DNA of 64,000 bases from Colocasia esculenta (Eukaryota > Streptophyta > Magnoliopsida > Alismatales > Araceae): contig CM024758.1 in the NCBI GenBank assembly GCA_014218235.1, positions 101,903,698 to 101,967,697 of the forward strand, in the 5' to 3' direction. Every line of letters begins with the position of its first letter. Positions within the stretch are counted from its first letter, which is position 1. Below the pieces are notes generated by a model. It searched no databases and had not been told where the DNA came from. It worked only from the letters and a program-made list of their open reading frames with translations. Position numbers and translations under genes: made by a program. Positions 22,379-34,833 of this stretch are shown in pieces.

Positions 22379-24026
22379 AAAAAAGATGGACAAGATCTAG
22401 AAGGGGGGGGGGGTTGAATAGATCTAGGCCAACTATTGCGGAAGCTTAGCCAAATTAAAACAATGCATGGAATCAGAGGCAATTTGAAAGAGCAATTTAT
22501 AGATCTGAAAAGTGATTGTGTGAATTAGATGATTGAAGTGGAATCAGGTTGATTAAAAGTGAATTCGAAAAACCCTATGCATACATCTAGCACAATGTGA
22601 AATTAAATCACACACAAACCACTGCACAGAGATTTTTTAAGTGGTTCGGAAATCACACCATATGATTCCTACATCCACCCCTCACACTGTGAGGATCCAC
22701 TAAACAACCTGGATACACAACACACTGGAGCCTGACAACTCCAAACACTGAGTTCTATAACTCACACAACCTCTAGAGCAAGACTACTCTAGAACCTAAG
22801 CACAATTGCTCAACCAACAATGAGTGCACGACTCAAACACTGAGTACAACCGACTCAACCACTGAGCACACATGCTCACAAATAACTTGCTAGAACAAAA
22901 ACACAAGATCCAGATCCTCTAGCAATGATCTGATCTATCAAGAGTTCATTCAAGAGATTGGTGCAAACTCATGCACATCTCATAATGACTTAGAAGACAT
23001 AAGGGAATTGAGGAATATTCTGATAGATCCTTGTTCTTCAAGTATACTCCCTTGTAGATGCTGAATTGTAAAGAGGCTTGATTCCATGAAGTCCCTGGCC
23101 GATGCTCTGTGCTTTGTGCTTGGGATCTTCCTCGAATTCTTCACAAACGTCTGCTTCTACTTGATCTGCACCCTTGGAAGTTGATCATACTGCTTCATCT
23201 TGGATCAATCTTCACTTCTTGTGCTTGGAGATGTGGGAGTTGGGTTGGAGAAGCACAAGGGGAGCAAGAACATGAGGAGAGCTCTCTCTGCTGCCGAAAG
23301 GATTCTGGAAGGCTCTTGGAGGCTCTCTTCTTTTTGGATGGCCAATTAGGAGTATTTTACCTCAAAGTGTCCAAAGTACCCTTGGGGTCATGGGCACATG
23401 ATCCAAGGCCGATCCACCAAATCCCTAGGGTGCCACATGTCCAGGAGAGACTTTAAGTCACAAAGTTTTCGGAGTATGTCGACCTGCCCATAGGGGTGTC
23501 GACACACTGTCCCAGACTGGCAGAAAAAGTCCCTGGGAGAGGTCTCTAGTGTTGACCTGACTTGGTCTAGTGTCGACACCCTATAGACAATCCTCAAAAC
23601 AGGCCTTCTGGGAAAGCCCTCCAGTGTCGACACTACTGCATCTGGTGTCGACCTGCTATATAGGCTTGTTGACAGGGTTCTCTGGGAGCTGCCTCTGGTG
23701 CCATCCTGACTTGGTCTAGTGTCGACACCACTTCATCATTTCTTCAACATTCTGCCTTTGCTTTGAAGCATTGTGTCGACACCAATAGGAGGTATGTCGA
23801 CACTACCTTTGCAAGAAATGTTTGTCCCTGAGAAATAAACACATAATCATTAGTCCAATGTATTATCATGAATATAAATGATAAATGTGTTTAGAAACAT
23901 GGTTTTTGAATATTGTTATTTCATGTGTGTTGTATTTCACATGTTCCAATTAGTGTGCATCAAAATCACAACTTGTCATCATCAAAATATGAGGGGAAAT
24001 GAATTATATTCACACTCAACCCAACA
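22379..24026 (-). repeat. 3' LTR of element D (1648 bp)
   Basis: TG at 22379-22380, CA at 24025-24026. A G run follows the start (about 22408). From 23470 to 23810 it carries an array of GTGTCGACCTG and GTGTCGACAC words. Matches 31546-33211. Confidence 0.92.
23470..23815. repeat. GTGTCGAC motif array in LTR of element D
   Basis: Roughly ten copies of GTGTCGAC or one-base variants at 25-60 base spacing. Some form the palindrome GTGTCGACAC. The same array is at 32660-32995 in the other LTR, and single copies recur inside the element (about 24670-24700 and 29655-29755). Confidence 0.8.
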
Positions 24027-26110
24027 ATCTCCCCCTTTTGATGATGGCAACATTAAATTCATATGAAAATTTGATGTTTAGATGAAATGTGATTTTAAGC
24101 TTTTTGTTTATACAACACTCAATTTGAAAAACACTGATTGACAATGAGCTATGTTTGAATTCTTTTATTCACAATTGTCAAAAAAACCATTGAACATATT
24201 TTAGTAACATTTGAAATTTTGCACACACAAGAAGCACAATGTTACTAATAATGAACTCTTGTCCTAAATGGTCAAGCAGCTTGACAATCATCCATTCATT
24301 CATATTCATTAACATTCATTAAAAAAATTTTCAATCACATACAAGACAAAAGTGTTTCTTTTCATTTCAGCCAACAAGTGTCACTTTTCATTTACAAAGA
24401 TGTGTTCATTACAATCTTTCAAAACAAAAGAAAATTCCAAAAGATTTTCTTTCTTTCTTGCTATCTTCTCCCCCTTTGACATCATCAAAGAACATACATT
24501 AAGCAGGAGGAGGAGGAGGCAAGAAGGTGGAGTGGCTGCCGTTTTCCAAGGTGGAAGGCGGCCATGGGGTCGACCTTGCATAGAAAGGGGGTTTGGAGGT
24601 GCAATGCCCAACAGGAACAAGAAGACCCTAACCAGCATCAACCACTTGAATCGCCCTGGCAGAACTAGTGTCGACACTAGATTGATGTAGTGTCGACCTG
24701 GCCTGATGAAATTTGATTGGCTGAGCATAAGAAAATTTTGTGAGTTTTGGGATATCTTTAATATGATTCAAGATGGATGGAATTAGCATTTCAAGGATTT
24801 TAAGAAGCCAATAATTCAGTTGGCATAATGCTTGCAAAAAAAAAAAAAACAACCAAACTTCAACGTTTACACAACAACCAGCAGGATATATTCATTAAAT
24901 GTCTTGAACTAGTAAAATGATAGTTTGAGGGATATAAGACATTCAACAATCAATACAAACGACCATACTTACCAATCCAAAGAATTAAAATATCTTTTAG
25001 AATGAGATCAAGTGTGATGAAGATAAACACCTTTAAAACAAATTGATGATAAACAGAGATGGTCATTTTAGTACATTCTCCTTGGATAGTTTTGTGTTTT
25101 TAATCAAACTATCAAATGTAGTAAATATTGTTCACTCAAGAACTAATGCTTTTTACACACCATAGTTCCTGGATACTAGGGATTTACTCATTATCTAGTT
25201 TCAAAGGGCAAATGACAACCTTTACATGGAAATATACGTTTATCAGACGCCAATATTTCTAGTTACTCAGTCACAAAAAATAGAGCATTTTTATTATTAT
25301 TCTTGATTTTGAACCCCTTTGAACAGAGATAACAAAGATACCTCATGACATACATGGCATTTCATTCATTATGAAGGTTTGTAGTTTCTCAGTATTTGTG
25401 CCATTGCTCTATTGAATATCAAGTGTAAGGAGAATTTTATAAAATTGAAACCATTTATCTCACATCAGTTGCAAAAAAAAATGTTTAAATTCAATGCACA
25501 CATATCCTTCAGTCTATGAAAGAGATTTGAACTTCTGTAGTCATGAAGAGTATAGTTGAGAATTGATTGTGAATAAATGTAGTAGATCACTCAAAGGATC
25601 ATTTTGAGGTTCTAGACAACTCAATGAGGACATCATGCAAGGAAGTTGTTGTAATTCAAGAAGAGTTTTGAATTTTTCAAAAGAAATGAGTTGTGGATTC
25701 TTTAGCTCCCCCTGAGATGATGATTCCAACAATTTTTCATCACAATAAAGATATGCAAGTATTTTGAAAACAGAAATGATTCTCTTTGAACAACAAAGCT
25801 CCCCCTCAACAATTGCATATTCATTTCTTGGTACTTGGCGGAGACATATACTCTCGCATAGTGAAAGTGTCCAGACAAGCAGAACTTGTCCTTCTTCAAG
25901 TCACCATTTGATATACCAAGAAGTTCAACACAATGTGAGTTGAAGAATTCATTGTCAAAAAGAAATGGAAGTTGAATTGTGAGATATGTGAACAATATGA
26001 ATCAAGGAAGCAAAGAAGAATGATGAAACAATGACTCCCCCTCAGAATATACGAAAACACTCAACCCAAATGAGAGAGATCAAGAAGATGGACATTTGCA
26101 AAGACCAAGC
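24027..26110 (-). other. Non-coding region between pol and 3' LTR of element D with repeated polypurine boxes
   Basis: No credible gene. The PPT (plus-strand ATCTCCCCCTTTTG) is at 24027-24040. Further CTCCCCCT-type boxes lie near 24466, 25706, 25799 and 26034. Sireviruses are described as having multiple PPT-like boxes here, which fits. Unlike element C there is no long extra ORF. Confidence 0.6.
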
Positions 26111-27547
26111 TCTCTCCTCAATGATGAAATCTACTGTCAGGAAGAGGTTTGGTGAAGATGTCAGCAATTTGTTTTTCAGTTTCAATGAAGTAGAGTTCAA
26201 AGGATTTCTTTGCTACCTCATCTCTCAAGAAATGATGCCTAATTTCAATGTGTTTTGTTCTGGAATGCTAAATTGAGTTTTTAGACAAATTTATGGCACT
26301 TGTGTTGTCACAAAGAATTGGAACACAACCTAACTTTTGGTTATAATCAAGAAGTTGATGTTTCACCCAAAGAATTGAGTGCCACATCTACCAGCAGCAA
26401 CATACTCAGCCTCTGCAGTTGACAGAGCAACTGAATGTTGCTTTTTAGAAGCCCAAGAGATTAGGCACCCACCTAAGTACAAACACAAGCCACTTGTGCT
26501 TTTTCTATCTAATTTACACCCAGCATAATCAGCATCGCAATAGGCAATCAAGTCTAACTTGCACACCAGCAGGATACCAAATTCCAAGATCACATGTTCC
26601 AATAAAATATTTGAAAATTCTTTTAACAGCTAACATGTGACTTTCTTTTGGATTAGCTTGAAATCTAGCACACAAGCACACACTAAACTGAATGTCAGGT
26701 CTAGAAGTAGTGAGATAGAGTAGAGAACCAATCATACCTCTGTATGTCTTTGGGTCTACTGACTTACCAAGTGAGTCTTCTTCTAGTTTACATTAATTGC
26801 AATGGGTGTGCTTGAATGCTTGAGGTTCTGGAAGTCAAACCTTTTCAGAAGTTCTTGACATATTTGGTTTGACTTATGAAGATCCCCTCGCTGGTTTGGT
26901 TAACCTGCAATCCCAAGAAAATTTTAAGTCTCCCATTAAACTCATTTCAAATTCATTTTTCATTTAGTTTGCAAAGTCAGTGCACAGGCTCTTATTGGTT
27001 GATCCAAATATTATGTCATCAACATAAATTTGGACTGCATTATTTGATTTTGATAGTTTTTGTGAACATGGTTTGATCAACATTACCTCTAGAGTATCCT
27101 TCTCAAGCCAAAAAGAACTCAAACGGTCATACAAGCTCTTGGAGCTTGTTTAAGACCATATAGAGCCTTATGAAGCTTAAATACATGATTGAGATATTTT
27201 TCATTTTCAAACCCAGAGGTTGTTCAACAAAAATATTTCTTTTATATAACCATTCAAAAGGCACTTTTGACATCCATTTGATAAATTGAATTTCAAAGAT
27301 GATGCAAAATAAGGAAAATTCTTACAGCTTCTAGTCTAGCTACAGGGGCATATGACTCTTCAAAATCAATTCCAAATTCCTGGTTGTACCCCTTTGCAAC
27401 TAGTCTAGCTTTATTTCTAATGACTTGACCATTTTCATTCAATTTATTTCTGAAAACCCATCTAGTGCCAATGACTGATTGGTCACTAGGTCTAGGTACT
27501 AATTCCCATACTTGATTTCTTTCAAATTGATGAAGTTCATCATGCAT
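26111..27547 (-). pseudogene. Reverse transcriptase and RNase H of element D (broken)
   Basis: The RT N-terminus is at 27293-27547 (VWELVPRPSDQSVIGTRWVF, ARLVAKGYNQEFGIDFEESY). The active site YVDDIIFGS is intact but in a shifted frame near 27000-27035. The RT end MIGSLLYLTTSRPDIQFSVC is at 26529-26735. RNase H (YCDADYAGCKLDRKSTSGLC, SVALSTAEAEYVAAG) is at 26363-26602 and continues to a DIFTKPLP-like end near 26130. At least four frame breaks. It would reverse-transcribe and degrade template RNA if whole. Confidence 0.85.
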
Positions 27548-28541
27548 GGCATTGATCTAATCAGAACTCATTAGAGCTTCATCAATTGATTTTGGTTCAA
27601 CTTGGGAAATTAGAGCTAGTGGGTCTTCATTAATTGCATTCAGGAATGATGATCTAGTCTTACACTATCATTCACATTGCCAACCACATTTTCTATGGGT
27701 GATCTCTTAAAAATCTATGTTCAGAAGTTACCTGTTGAGGTGCACTTAAGTCTGAACACATTACCTGATCCACTTGGAGTAGGTGAATGAATGTTCAATT
27801 CTCACCAATGTCTTCATTTCCTCAACAGTTGGTGAAGAATCCACGATGAAATCATCCTCTTCATTATCTTGACTGTCCCTGCAAGATTTAGAACCATGAG
27901 TTGAAAAAGAATTTTCATCAAAAATAACATGTGGAGACTCTTCAACAGTTTTGTTCTTGAGAGAATAAACTCTAAAAGCTCTTGACACTTCAGAATAGCC
28001 AAGAAGATGGCTTCCTGACTTTTAGCATCAAACTTGTCAAGATTTTCCTTATTGTTGTTATGAACAAAGCATTTACACCCAAATATTTTGAAATAGGACA
28101 CTGTTGGCTTTGTTTTTCAATAATTCATAAGGGGTTTTTCTGGTTTTTGGTATGACCAATGATCTATTGAGAATGTGATTTGCTGTATACACAGCTTCAG
28201 CCCAGAAGGATTTGGGCAAATTACTTTCTAAGAGTATGGATCTAGCCATTTCCACAAAGAGTTCTATTCTTTCTTTCCACGACTATTTTATTTTGGAGTT
28301 CTTAGTGAAGAAAACTTGTGAAATATGTGAAGTTCAGCACATAAATCAGAAAATGATTTATTTTCAAACTCACCTCCATGATCAGTCAAAATGTTTTTGA
28401 TTTTATATGAAAAACTTGTTAAGGCAGTGGTACAGAAATTCTTGAACTCAGGCAAGCATCACTTTTGTGGGACAGAAAGATAACCATGTAAATCTAGTAA
28501 AATCATCAATAATGACAAACCATATCTTTTGCCACTAAGAC
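27548..28541 (-). pseudogene. Integrase core, C-terminus and linker of element D (broken)
   Basis: 28073-28255 reads MEMARSILLESNLPKSFWAE then AVYTANHILNRS, the conserved integrase segment. 27814-28101 continues with the GCKCFVHNN region. 27761-27988 is the acidic linker before RT (SQDNEEDDFIVDSSPTVEEM). The catalytic core (28260-28540) lacks an open frame. Confidence 0.75.
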
Positions 28542-29210
28542 TTAGTATTCTTGTTGGGCCAAAGAGGTCATGTGAAGTAATTCTAGTGGCTTAGATGTGA
28601 GTACCTCATTGAAGGTTTTAAAAGATTTTCTGGTTTGTTTTCCTTGGGCACAAATCCCACAAACTTGATTTTCTACATTAGAAAAGGATTCAGGAAGACC
28701 TTTAACCAAATTCAGCCTTAACAGTTTATTTATTGTTCTGAAACTTGCATGACCAAGTCTCTTGTGCCAAGTCCATGCAATTTCATTCTTATTTGCAACA
28801 AGACAAATATTTTCAGAATTTTTTTTATCAAGGTTGATCATGTAGACATTGTTTTCCCTCTTTCCAAAGAATTTTATTTTATCAGCTGATGAGTCAATTA
28901 TCTTGCAAAAATTAGATTCAAACACAACTTTGTGACCTTTGTCACATAGTTGGCTAATGCTCAGCAAATTGTAATTTAAACCATCAACTAACAAACATTA
29001 CAACTGAGTTTGAGGAAGATTGACCAACCTTTCCAGATCCAATAATTTTTCCTTTATTTTTACCTCCAAAAGTAATAGAACCTCTCTCCTTCTCAATCAG
29101 GAATGAAAATTTAGCTTTGTCTCCAGTCATGTGTCGTGAACACCCACTATCAAGGAACCACACATTTGAGTTGGGTGCACGACCTTCCTGCAAAAATAAT
29201 CAGTGGAGAG
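28542..29210 (-). pseudogene. Protease and GAG-pre-integrase/zinc domain of element D
   Basis: 28984-29193 holds VWFLDSGCSRHMTGDKAKFS, the SIRE-type protease/active-site region. 28542-28994 holds GLNYNLLSISQLCDKGHKV, then TWHKRLGHASFRTINKLLRL and CGICAQGKQTRKSF, giving His and Cys residues of the HHCC zinc fold. The two frames are offset by an indel near 28985. These blocks are the best evidence that D is a Sirevirus. Confidence 0.82.
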
Positions 29211-31440
29211 AAGATTTTGGTACCCAAACATTGTTGGGATCATCAGAATGTTTGAGCATTGACATCAAATCTTTTCTAACCAAATCTGACTTGTTTTTCG
29301 CTTCTGTTTTGGTTCATTGGTGTTTTTTGTCTTTTTCACTTTATCCTTTTCTTTAAGAATTAAAACACCAGTGTTCTTTTTCACATTAGGAGGAGAGTTT
29401 TGCATTTGTCATGAGTGTTCAGTTGTGGAGGTACAACCCAAGGGTTTTGTTGGTACATTGAAAATTTTGGATAGAAGAATTGAGGGTGGTACCAAAATAG
29501 ATTGTGGTACCATTGGTTCCAAGAATTAGTCCAATCAGCTTGATGTGCTGTCTTGGAAGTCCAAGGTTTGTTATGAATGACTTCTTTTGAGTTTTTCTTA
29601 TTTTTCAGATTTTTACTTGAATTTTTGTTTGACTGGTTTTGTTTATTGAGGTTGAGCAGGTCGACCTGTACTTGACTGGTGTCGATACAGCAGTCACAGA
29701 TTTCATCTTTTTATGGACTTGTGTCGACCTGTCAGGTGATTGTGTCGACCTGGTTGATTTCTCTTTGTTCTGGGTTTTTGAAATTTTACTGTGTTGCTTT
29801 ACACTTGCTTATTTTTGTGTTTTCAAGACTAGGACCTTTGACAAAATTGATCAAGGGTGCTTTTTCTCTTATCTCCAGATTGTCATTCTTGAGTTTTTGT
29901 TTGTTGAATCCTAGTCCATTTGATTCAGATCTCATTCTGGCTCCTAGCAAGGCCTCCAAATTGTCTTTACCTTTTGTGAAGGTTTCAATGACTGTTTCTT
30001 TTTCTTTTAGTTGATTTTCTAAGGTTTTGATTTCATCAGCATTTTGTTGTTTTTCTTTTTATTCCAATTCCAGCTTTTCAGACAATTCTTTAAACTCTTG
30101 AGTGGCCTTTTGGGATGCAAGCTTGAGCTCATCAATCACATTCAGAAGATTTTCTTTTTCCTCATGGAGCTCAGCTACTTCATTTTTTCCATTCACAAAT
30201 TCTTTTGTTTGTTGATTGGTTATGCAGAATGTTTTCAATTTTCTTCTTTAGATGTTTATTTTTCTTTCTTATTTCAGAATAATTTTCAACAAGCTCAGCA
30301 TATGCATCTTGCCAATCATCAATTGAATAGTCTTCGAAAGAAGTACTTACCTTTTCATCTGAGCCATTTGCCATAAAGCAAATTTCCTCACTGTCAGAAC
30401 TTGAGGACTTTTCTTCTTCTTTCTCACTTGAGTCTTCATCACCAAGTAGCTACCATGGCTTTGGCTTCTTGAACTTGTGAATCTTCTTGCATTTCTCCTT
30501 CTTGTTCTCAGGACATTCTCCTTCATATGTCCTGGCTTGTTGCACCTGTAACAAATGACAGTTTCATCAGATTTCTGATTCCTATTAGAATTGGCATTAG
30601 AAAAGAAAGTGTCTTTTTCCTGATGGAAATATCTTTTTCCCAGAGAATTTTCCTTTCTGTATTTTAAGAATTTCTGAACTGCCTGGTCATGAGGGCAATC
30701 TCATCCTCATTGGACTCAAACTCATCAGAACTTGTTTTCTCTTGATTCTTGTCTTTGTTACTAGATGAGCTTTGAGGGCTACTGGTTTGGTTTTGAGTAT
30801 ATGCTCTTCATTTCTTTTCAGGTTTATTTCATAAGTCATTAAGGATCCTATCATTCATCCAAAGAGATTTTGGACAAATCTTTAGAATCTTCGATGACTG
30901 TGGCCTTAGTGTGCCAAATTGAAGAGAGAGAGCGCAAAATTTTCTTACCAAGTCAGCATCTGTATAATCCTTACCTAAGGCCTTCAGTCCATCACAATGA
31001 TCATGAACCTGGCAAACATTTCAGAAATTGTCTCATCAGATTTCATCATAAACAATTCATACTCAGAGACAAGAATGTTAGCTTTGGTTTCTTTCACTTG
31101 GGATGTTCCCTCATAGAGTAGCTTAAGTTTGTCCCACATCTCCTTGGCAGATTTGCACATGGAGATTCTTGAGTACTCCTTAGGGTGGACTGCACACTGG
31201 ATCATATTCATGGCACTATAATTCAAGGTAGCCCTTCTAATCTGTTCCCTGGTCCAGGTTTTTCTTCCTCTCCCTGGTTCTCATAGGGACCTGCCTTAAC
31301 TACTTTCCAGATTTCATAGTTTTGAGCTCTAAGGAAGACTTGCATTCTATTCTTCCAATAGGAGTAGTCCGTCCCATTGAAGAAGGGTGGCCTATTAATA
31401 GAATGACCCTCAGCTATGAACCTCTAGATTCCATTGAAGT
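29211..31440 (-). pseudogene. gag of element D (broken)
   Basis: The N-terminal capsid part reads PKEYSRISMCKSAKEMWDKL and LLYEGTSQVKETKANILVSE at 30984-31226. A single zinc knuckle near 30530-30560 starts CYRCNKPGHMKE, but a one-base indel destroys the last cysteine. A Lys-rich coiled coil lies at 30180-30374 (YSEIRKKNKHLKKKIENILH). The region 29650-29760 contains GTGTCGAC words shared with the LTR. Gag would form the particle shell. Confidence 0.7.
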
Positions 31441-31532
31441 AAATTGATGGTGCAATGAAGGAAACCCTTAGAAAGCAAGCAAAACACACAGAACAAATAG
31501 AAAGCACTCAGATCAGATCAGATATAAACCCT

Positions 31533-31543
31533 CTCTGATACCA
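31533..31543 (-). other. Primer binding site of element D
   Basis: CTCTGATACCA on the plus strand, i.e. TGGTATCAGAG, complementary to initiator tRNA(Met). It lies two bases from the 5' LTR. Confidence 0.85.
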
Positions 31544-31545
31544 AT

Positions 31546-33211
31546 TGTAGGATCGAAAAAGGATGGACAAGATCTAGAAGGGGGGGGGGTTGAATAGATC
31601 TAGGCCAACTATTGCGGAAGCTTAGCCAATTTAAACAATGCATGAATCAGAGGCAATTTGAAAGAGCAATTTATAGATCTGAAAAGTGATTGAGTGAATT
31701 AGATGATTGAAGTGGAATCAGGTTGATTAAAAGTGAATTCGAAAAACCCTATGCATACATCTAGCGCAATGTGAAATAAATCACACACAAACCACTGCAC
31801 AGAGTTTTTTTAGGTGGTTCGGAAATCACACCATGTGATTCCTACATCCACCCCTCACACTGTGAGGATCCACTAAACAACCTGGATACACAACACACTG
31901 GAGCCTGACAACTCCAAACACTGAGTTCTACAACTCACACAACCTCTAGAGCAAGACTACTCTAGAACCTGAGCACAATTGCTCAACCAACAATTGAGTG
32001 CAATGACTCAAACACTAAGTACAACGACTCAACCACTGAGAACACAGGCTCACAAATAACTTGCTAGAACAAAAACACAAGATCCAGATCCATTAATAAT
32101 GATCTGATCTATCAAGAGTTCATTCAAGAGACTGGTGCAACAACTCATGCACAATCTCAGAATGACTCAGAAGACACAAGGGAATTGAGGAATATTCTGA
32201 AAGATCCTTGTTCTTCAAGTATACTCCCTTGTAGATGCTGAATTATGAAGAGGCTTGATTCCATGAAGTCCCTGGCCGATGCTCTGTGCTTTGTGCTTAG
32301 GGATCTTCCTCGAATTCTTCACAAACATCTGCTTCTACTTGATCTGCACCCTTGGAAGTTGATCATACTGCTTCATCTTGGATCAATCTTCACTTCTTGT
32401 GCTTGGAGATGTGGGAGTTGGGTTGGAGAAGCACAAGGGGAGCAAGAACAGGGAGGAGAGCTCTCTCTGCTGCCGAAAGGATTTCTGGAAGGCTCTTGGA
32501 GGCTCTCTTCTTTTTGGATGGCCAATTAGGAGAGTATTTATACCCCAAAGTGTCCAAAAGTACCCTTGGGGGTCGTGGGCACATGATCCAAGGCCGATCC
32601 ACCAAATCCCTAGGGTGCCACATGTCCAGGAGAGACTTTAAGTCACAAAGTTTCAGAAGTGTGTCGACCTGCCCATAGGGTGTGTCGACACACTGTTCCA
32701 GACTGGCAGAAAAAGTTCCCTGGGAGAGGTCTCTAGTGTCGACCTGACTTGGTCTAGTGTCGACACCCTGTAGACAATCCTCAAAATAGGCCTTCTAGGA
32801 AAGCCCTCCAGTGTCGACACTACTGCATCTGGTGTCGACCTGCTATATGGGCCTGTTGACAGGGTTCTCTGGGAGCTACCTCTAGTGTTGACCTGACTTG
32901 ATCTTGTGTCGACACCACTTCATCATTTCTTCAACATTCTGCCTTTGCTTTGAAGCATTATGTCGACACTAGTAGGAGGTGTGTCGACACTACCTTTGCA
33001 AGAAATGTTTGTCCCTGAGAAATAACACATAAATCATTAGTCCAATGTATTATCATGAATATAAATGATAAATGTGTTTGGAAACATACTTTTTGAATAT
33101 TGTTATTTCATGTGTGATGTATTTCACATGTTCCAATTATTGTGCATCAAAATCATAACTTGTCATCATCAAATATGAGGGGAAATGAATTATATTCACA
33201 CTCAACCAACA
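31546..33211 (-). repeat. 5' LTR of element D (1666 bp)
   Basis: Matches 22379-24026, with the same GTGTCGAC array at about 32660-32995. It ends CAACA at 33211. Plus-strand ORFs in 32245-32678 recur in the other LTR and are not genes. Confidence 0.92.
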
Positions 33212-33216
33212 GACAG
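33212..33216. repeat. Target site duplication GACAG (right) of element D
   Basis: Repeats 22374-22378. RT of element C reads on from here to the left flank of D. Confidence 0.95.
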
Positions 33217-33367
33217 TGGTTTGCTATTTTCGAATCCAACTTCTTTAGCTTATTTTGACAGATATGAGTCCCTTCCTTTCCTTGTTTGATTTGCAATCCA
33301 AGGAAGTAGTTAAGCTCCCCCATCATACTCATCTCGAATTCTCCCTGCATAAGCTTCTCAAAATACT
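33212..33367 (-). pseudogene. RT fragment of element C with the active-site part deleted
   Basis: Reads QGEFEMSMMGELNYFLGLQI, then frameshifts towards 33212 and continues beyond D. On its upstream side it joins directly to the integrase-RT linker (GDPSVGVRKR) at about 33368. In element A, about 680 bases with the RT fingers and the YVDD motif lie between these points. Element C therefore lacks the RT catalytic centre and could move only with help. Confidence 0.8.
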
Positions 33368-34236
33368 CTTTTTCTTACCCCTACAGATGGATCACCAATA
33401 ATGTTTTCAGGAGGGTGATCTTTCTTGTATCTCCATTCCTTTGGATGATTCTCATGTACTATGTCCTTTTGTTGCAGGTCTTCCAGAGGTGGATCTTCCT
33501 TGTCCTCAATTGATGATTTCTTTAGCTTCTTAGACAATTCATTTGCATCATCATTATCATTATTTTCTTCCTTTCTTAAGGAAGGGTTAGTCTCATCAAA
33601 GATAATGTGTACTGATTGCTTAATTAATAAAGTATGCTTATTAAATACCCTATAGCCTTTAAGTTTAGATGCATACCCCATGAAGATGCCTTCATCTGAT
33701 TTTGCATCTAACTTACCAATGTCTCTTTTGCCGTTGTTGTGGATGAAACATAGACATCCGAATGTCCTGAAGTGACTGATCTTCGACTTCTTTCCTTGTA
33801 CAAATCATATGCTATTTTCTTTAGAATCGACATGATCATCACCCGGTTGATTATGTAACAAGCTGTGTTAACTGCTTCAACCCAAAAGTACCTTGGCAGA
33901 TCATATTATGACAACATCGTTCTTGCCATATCCAGTAGAGTTCTGTTCTTTCTCTCAGCAACTCCATTCTGCTGTGGTGTCCTTGGTGCTGAGAAATTGT
34001 GCTCTATCCCTTTGTCATCACAGAATTTGCCAAATTTTTCATTCTAGAACTCTCCTCCATGATCTGACCAGATTCCAACAATGCAATATACTTCTTATCT
34101 TTCTGAACCTTTTTACTGAAACTTACAAAGCTTTCAAATGTATCATCTTTGTGTTTCAGAAAGGATACCCATGTGAATCTTGAATAGTCATCTACTATAA
34201 CGAATCCAAAATTCTTTCCTCAAAGACTTGTGTTCT
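33368..34236 (-). pseudogene. Integrase and linker of element C (broken)
   Basis: 33358-33681 includes GYASKLKGYRVFNKHTLLIK, the conserved segment at the end of the integrase C-terminal region, then an acidic Asn/Asp linker. 33690-34230 holds integrase core blocks in changing frames. Confidence 0.7.
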
Positions 34237-34833
34237 TCATTGGCCCAAATAATCCATATGAAGGAGTTCTAAAGGTTTAGAGGTTGTTACCACAGTCTTT
34301 GACTTGAAGGATGACTTGGTGTGCTTTCCTTTTGCACATGATCCACAGACACCGTCTATTCTTATGCTGACCTTTGGTAGACCTTCCACCAGGATTTTCT
34401 TAATCAGCTTTCTCATGCCATCCAAACTGCAGTGGCCCAATCTTCTGTGCCACAGCTCGGTTGACTGCTCCTTACTTGCTGCTAAACATATGTCTTGATC
34501 TTTTAGTTCTTCAAGGTAAAGTACGTACATATTTTTTTTTTCTCTGTTAGCTTCGAAAATTACTGCTCTGTCTTTCATGATGATGCACTTAGACTCTTGG
34601 AACTTGATTTGATGTCCTCTGTTACATAGCTGGTTTATACTGATGAGATTATGCTTCAAACCTTTTACGCATAGTACATCTTCAATAAATATTTTCTCTT
34701 TATTGCCAACAGATCTGCATCCTATCACTGTTCCTTTTCCATTGTCTCCATATGTCACTGTGCCTTCTTTAGCTTCGAGATGAGAGAATAACTTTCTATT
34801 ATCTGACATATGCCTTGAGCATCCACTATCCAA
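34237..34833 (-). CDS. Protease/GAG-pre-integrase segment of element C (open piece)
   Basis: A 198-residue open frame starting in MDSGCSRHMSDNRKLFSHLE. It runs through GLKHNLISINQLCNRGHQIK, LWHRRLGHCSLDGMRKLI (His residues of the zinc fold) and VCGSCAKGKHTKSSF (the Cys pair) to SKPLELLHMDYLGQ, the start of the integrase core. This is the best preserved piece of C's polyprotein. The ATG is only the first Met of the open stretch, since the real polyprotein starts at gag. Confidence 0.82.
   Translation of the reverse strand: MDSGCSRHMSDNRKLFSHLEAKEGTVTYGDNGKGTVIGCRSVGNKEKIFIEDVLCVKGLKHNLISINQLCNRGHQIKFQESKCIIMKDRAVIFEANREKKNMYVLYLEELKDQDICLAASKEQSTELWHRRLGHCSLDGMRKLIKKILVEGLPKVSIRIDGVCGSCAKGKHTKSSFKSKTVVTTSKPLELLHMDYLGQ

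Larger units (their letters stand above)
22379..33211 (-). mobile_element. Element D: Sirevirus-type Ty1/copia retrotransposon inserted in RT of element C
   Basis: 10.8 kb between perfect GACAG duplications. LTRs are 22379-24026 (3') and 31546-33211 (5'), both TGTAGGATCG...CAACA on the plus strand. PBS 31533-31543, PPT 24027-24040. The internal order on the minus strand is gag, protease, integrase, RT, RNase H, then about 2 kb of non-coding DNA. The LTRs are similar but with scattered substitutions as well as indels. D is therefore younger than C and probably older than Tekay-1. All frames are broken by short indels. Confidence 0.93.

Noticed and set aside
23109..23456. Plus-strand ORF in the LTR of D (also at 32245-32678)
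   Set aside because: It occurs in both LTRs in different frame states and has no family resemblance. It is a chance ORF.
30044..30376. Hydrophobic plus-strand ORF resembling a membrane protein
   Set aside because: Antisense of a Lys/Glu-rich coiled coil in gag of D, which naturally gives Phe/Leu-rich frames.
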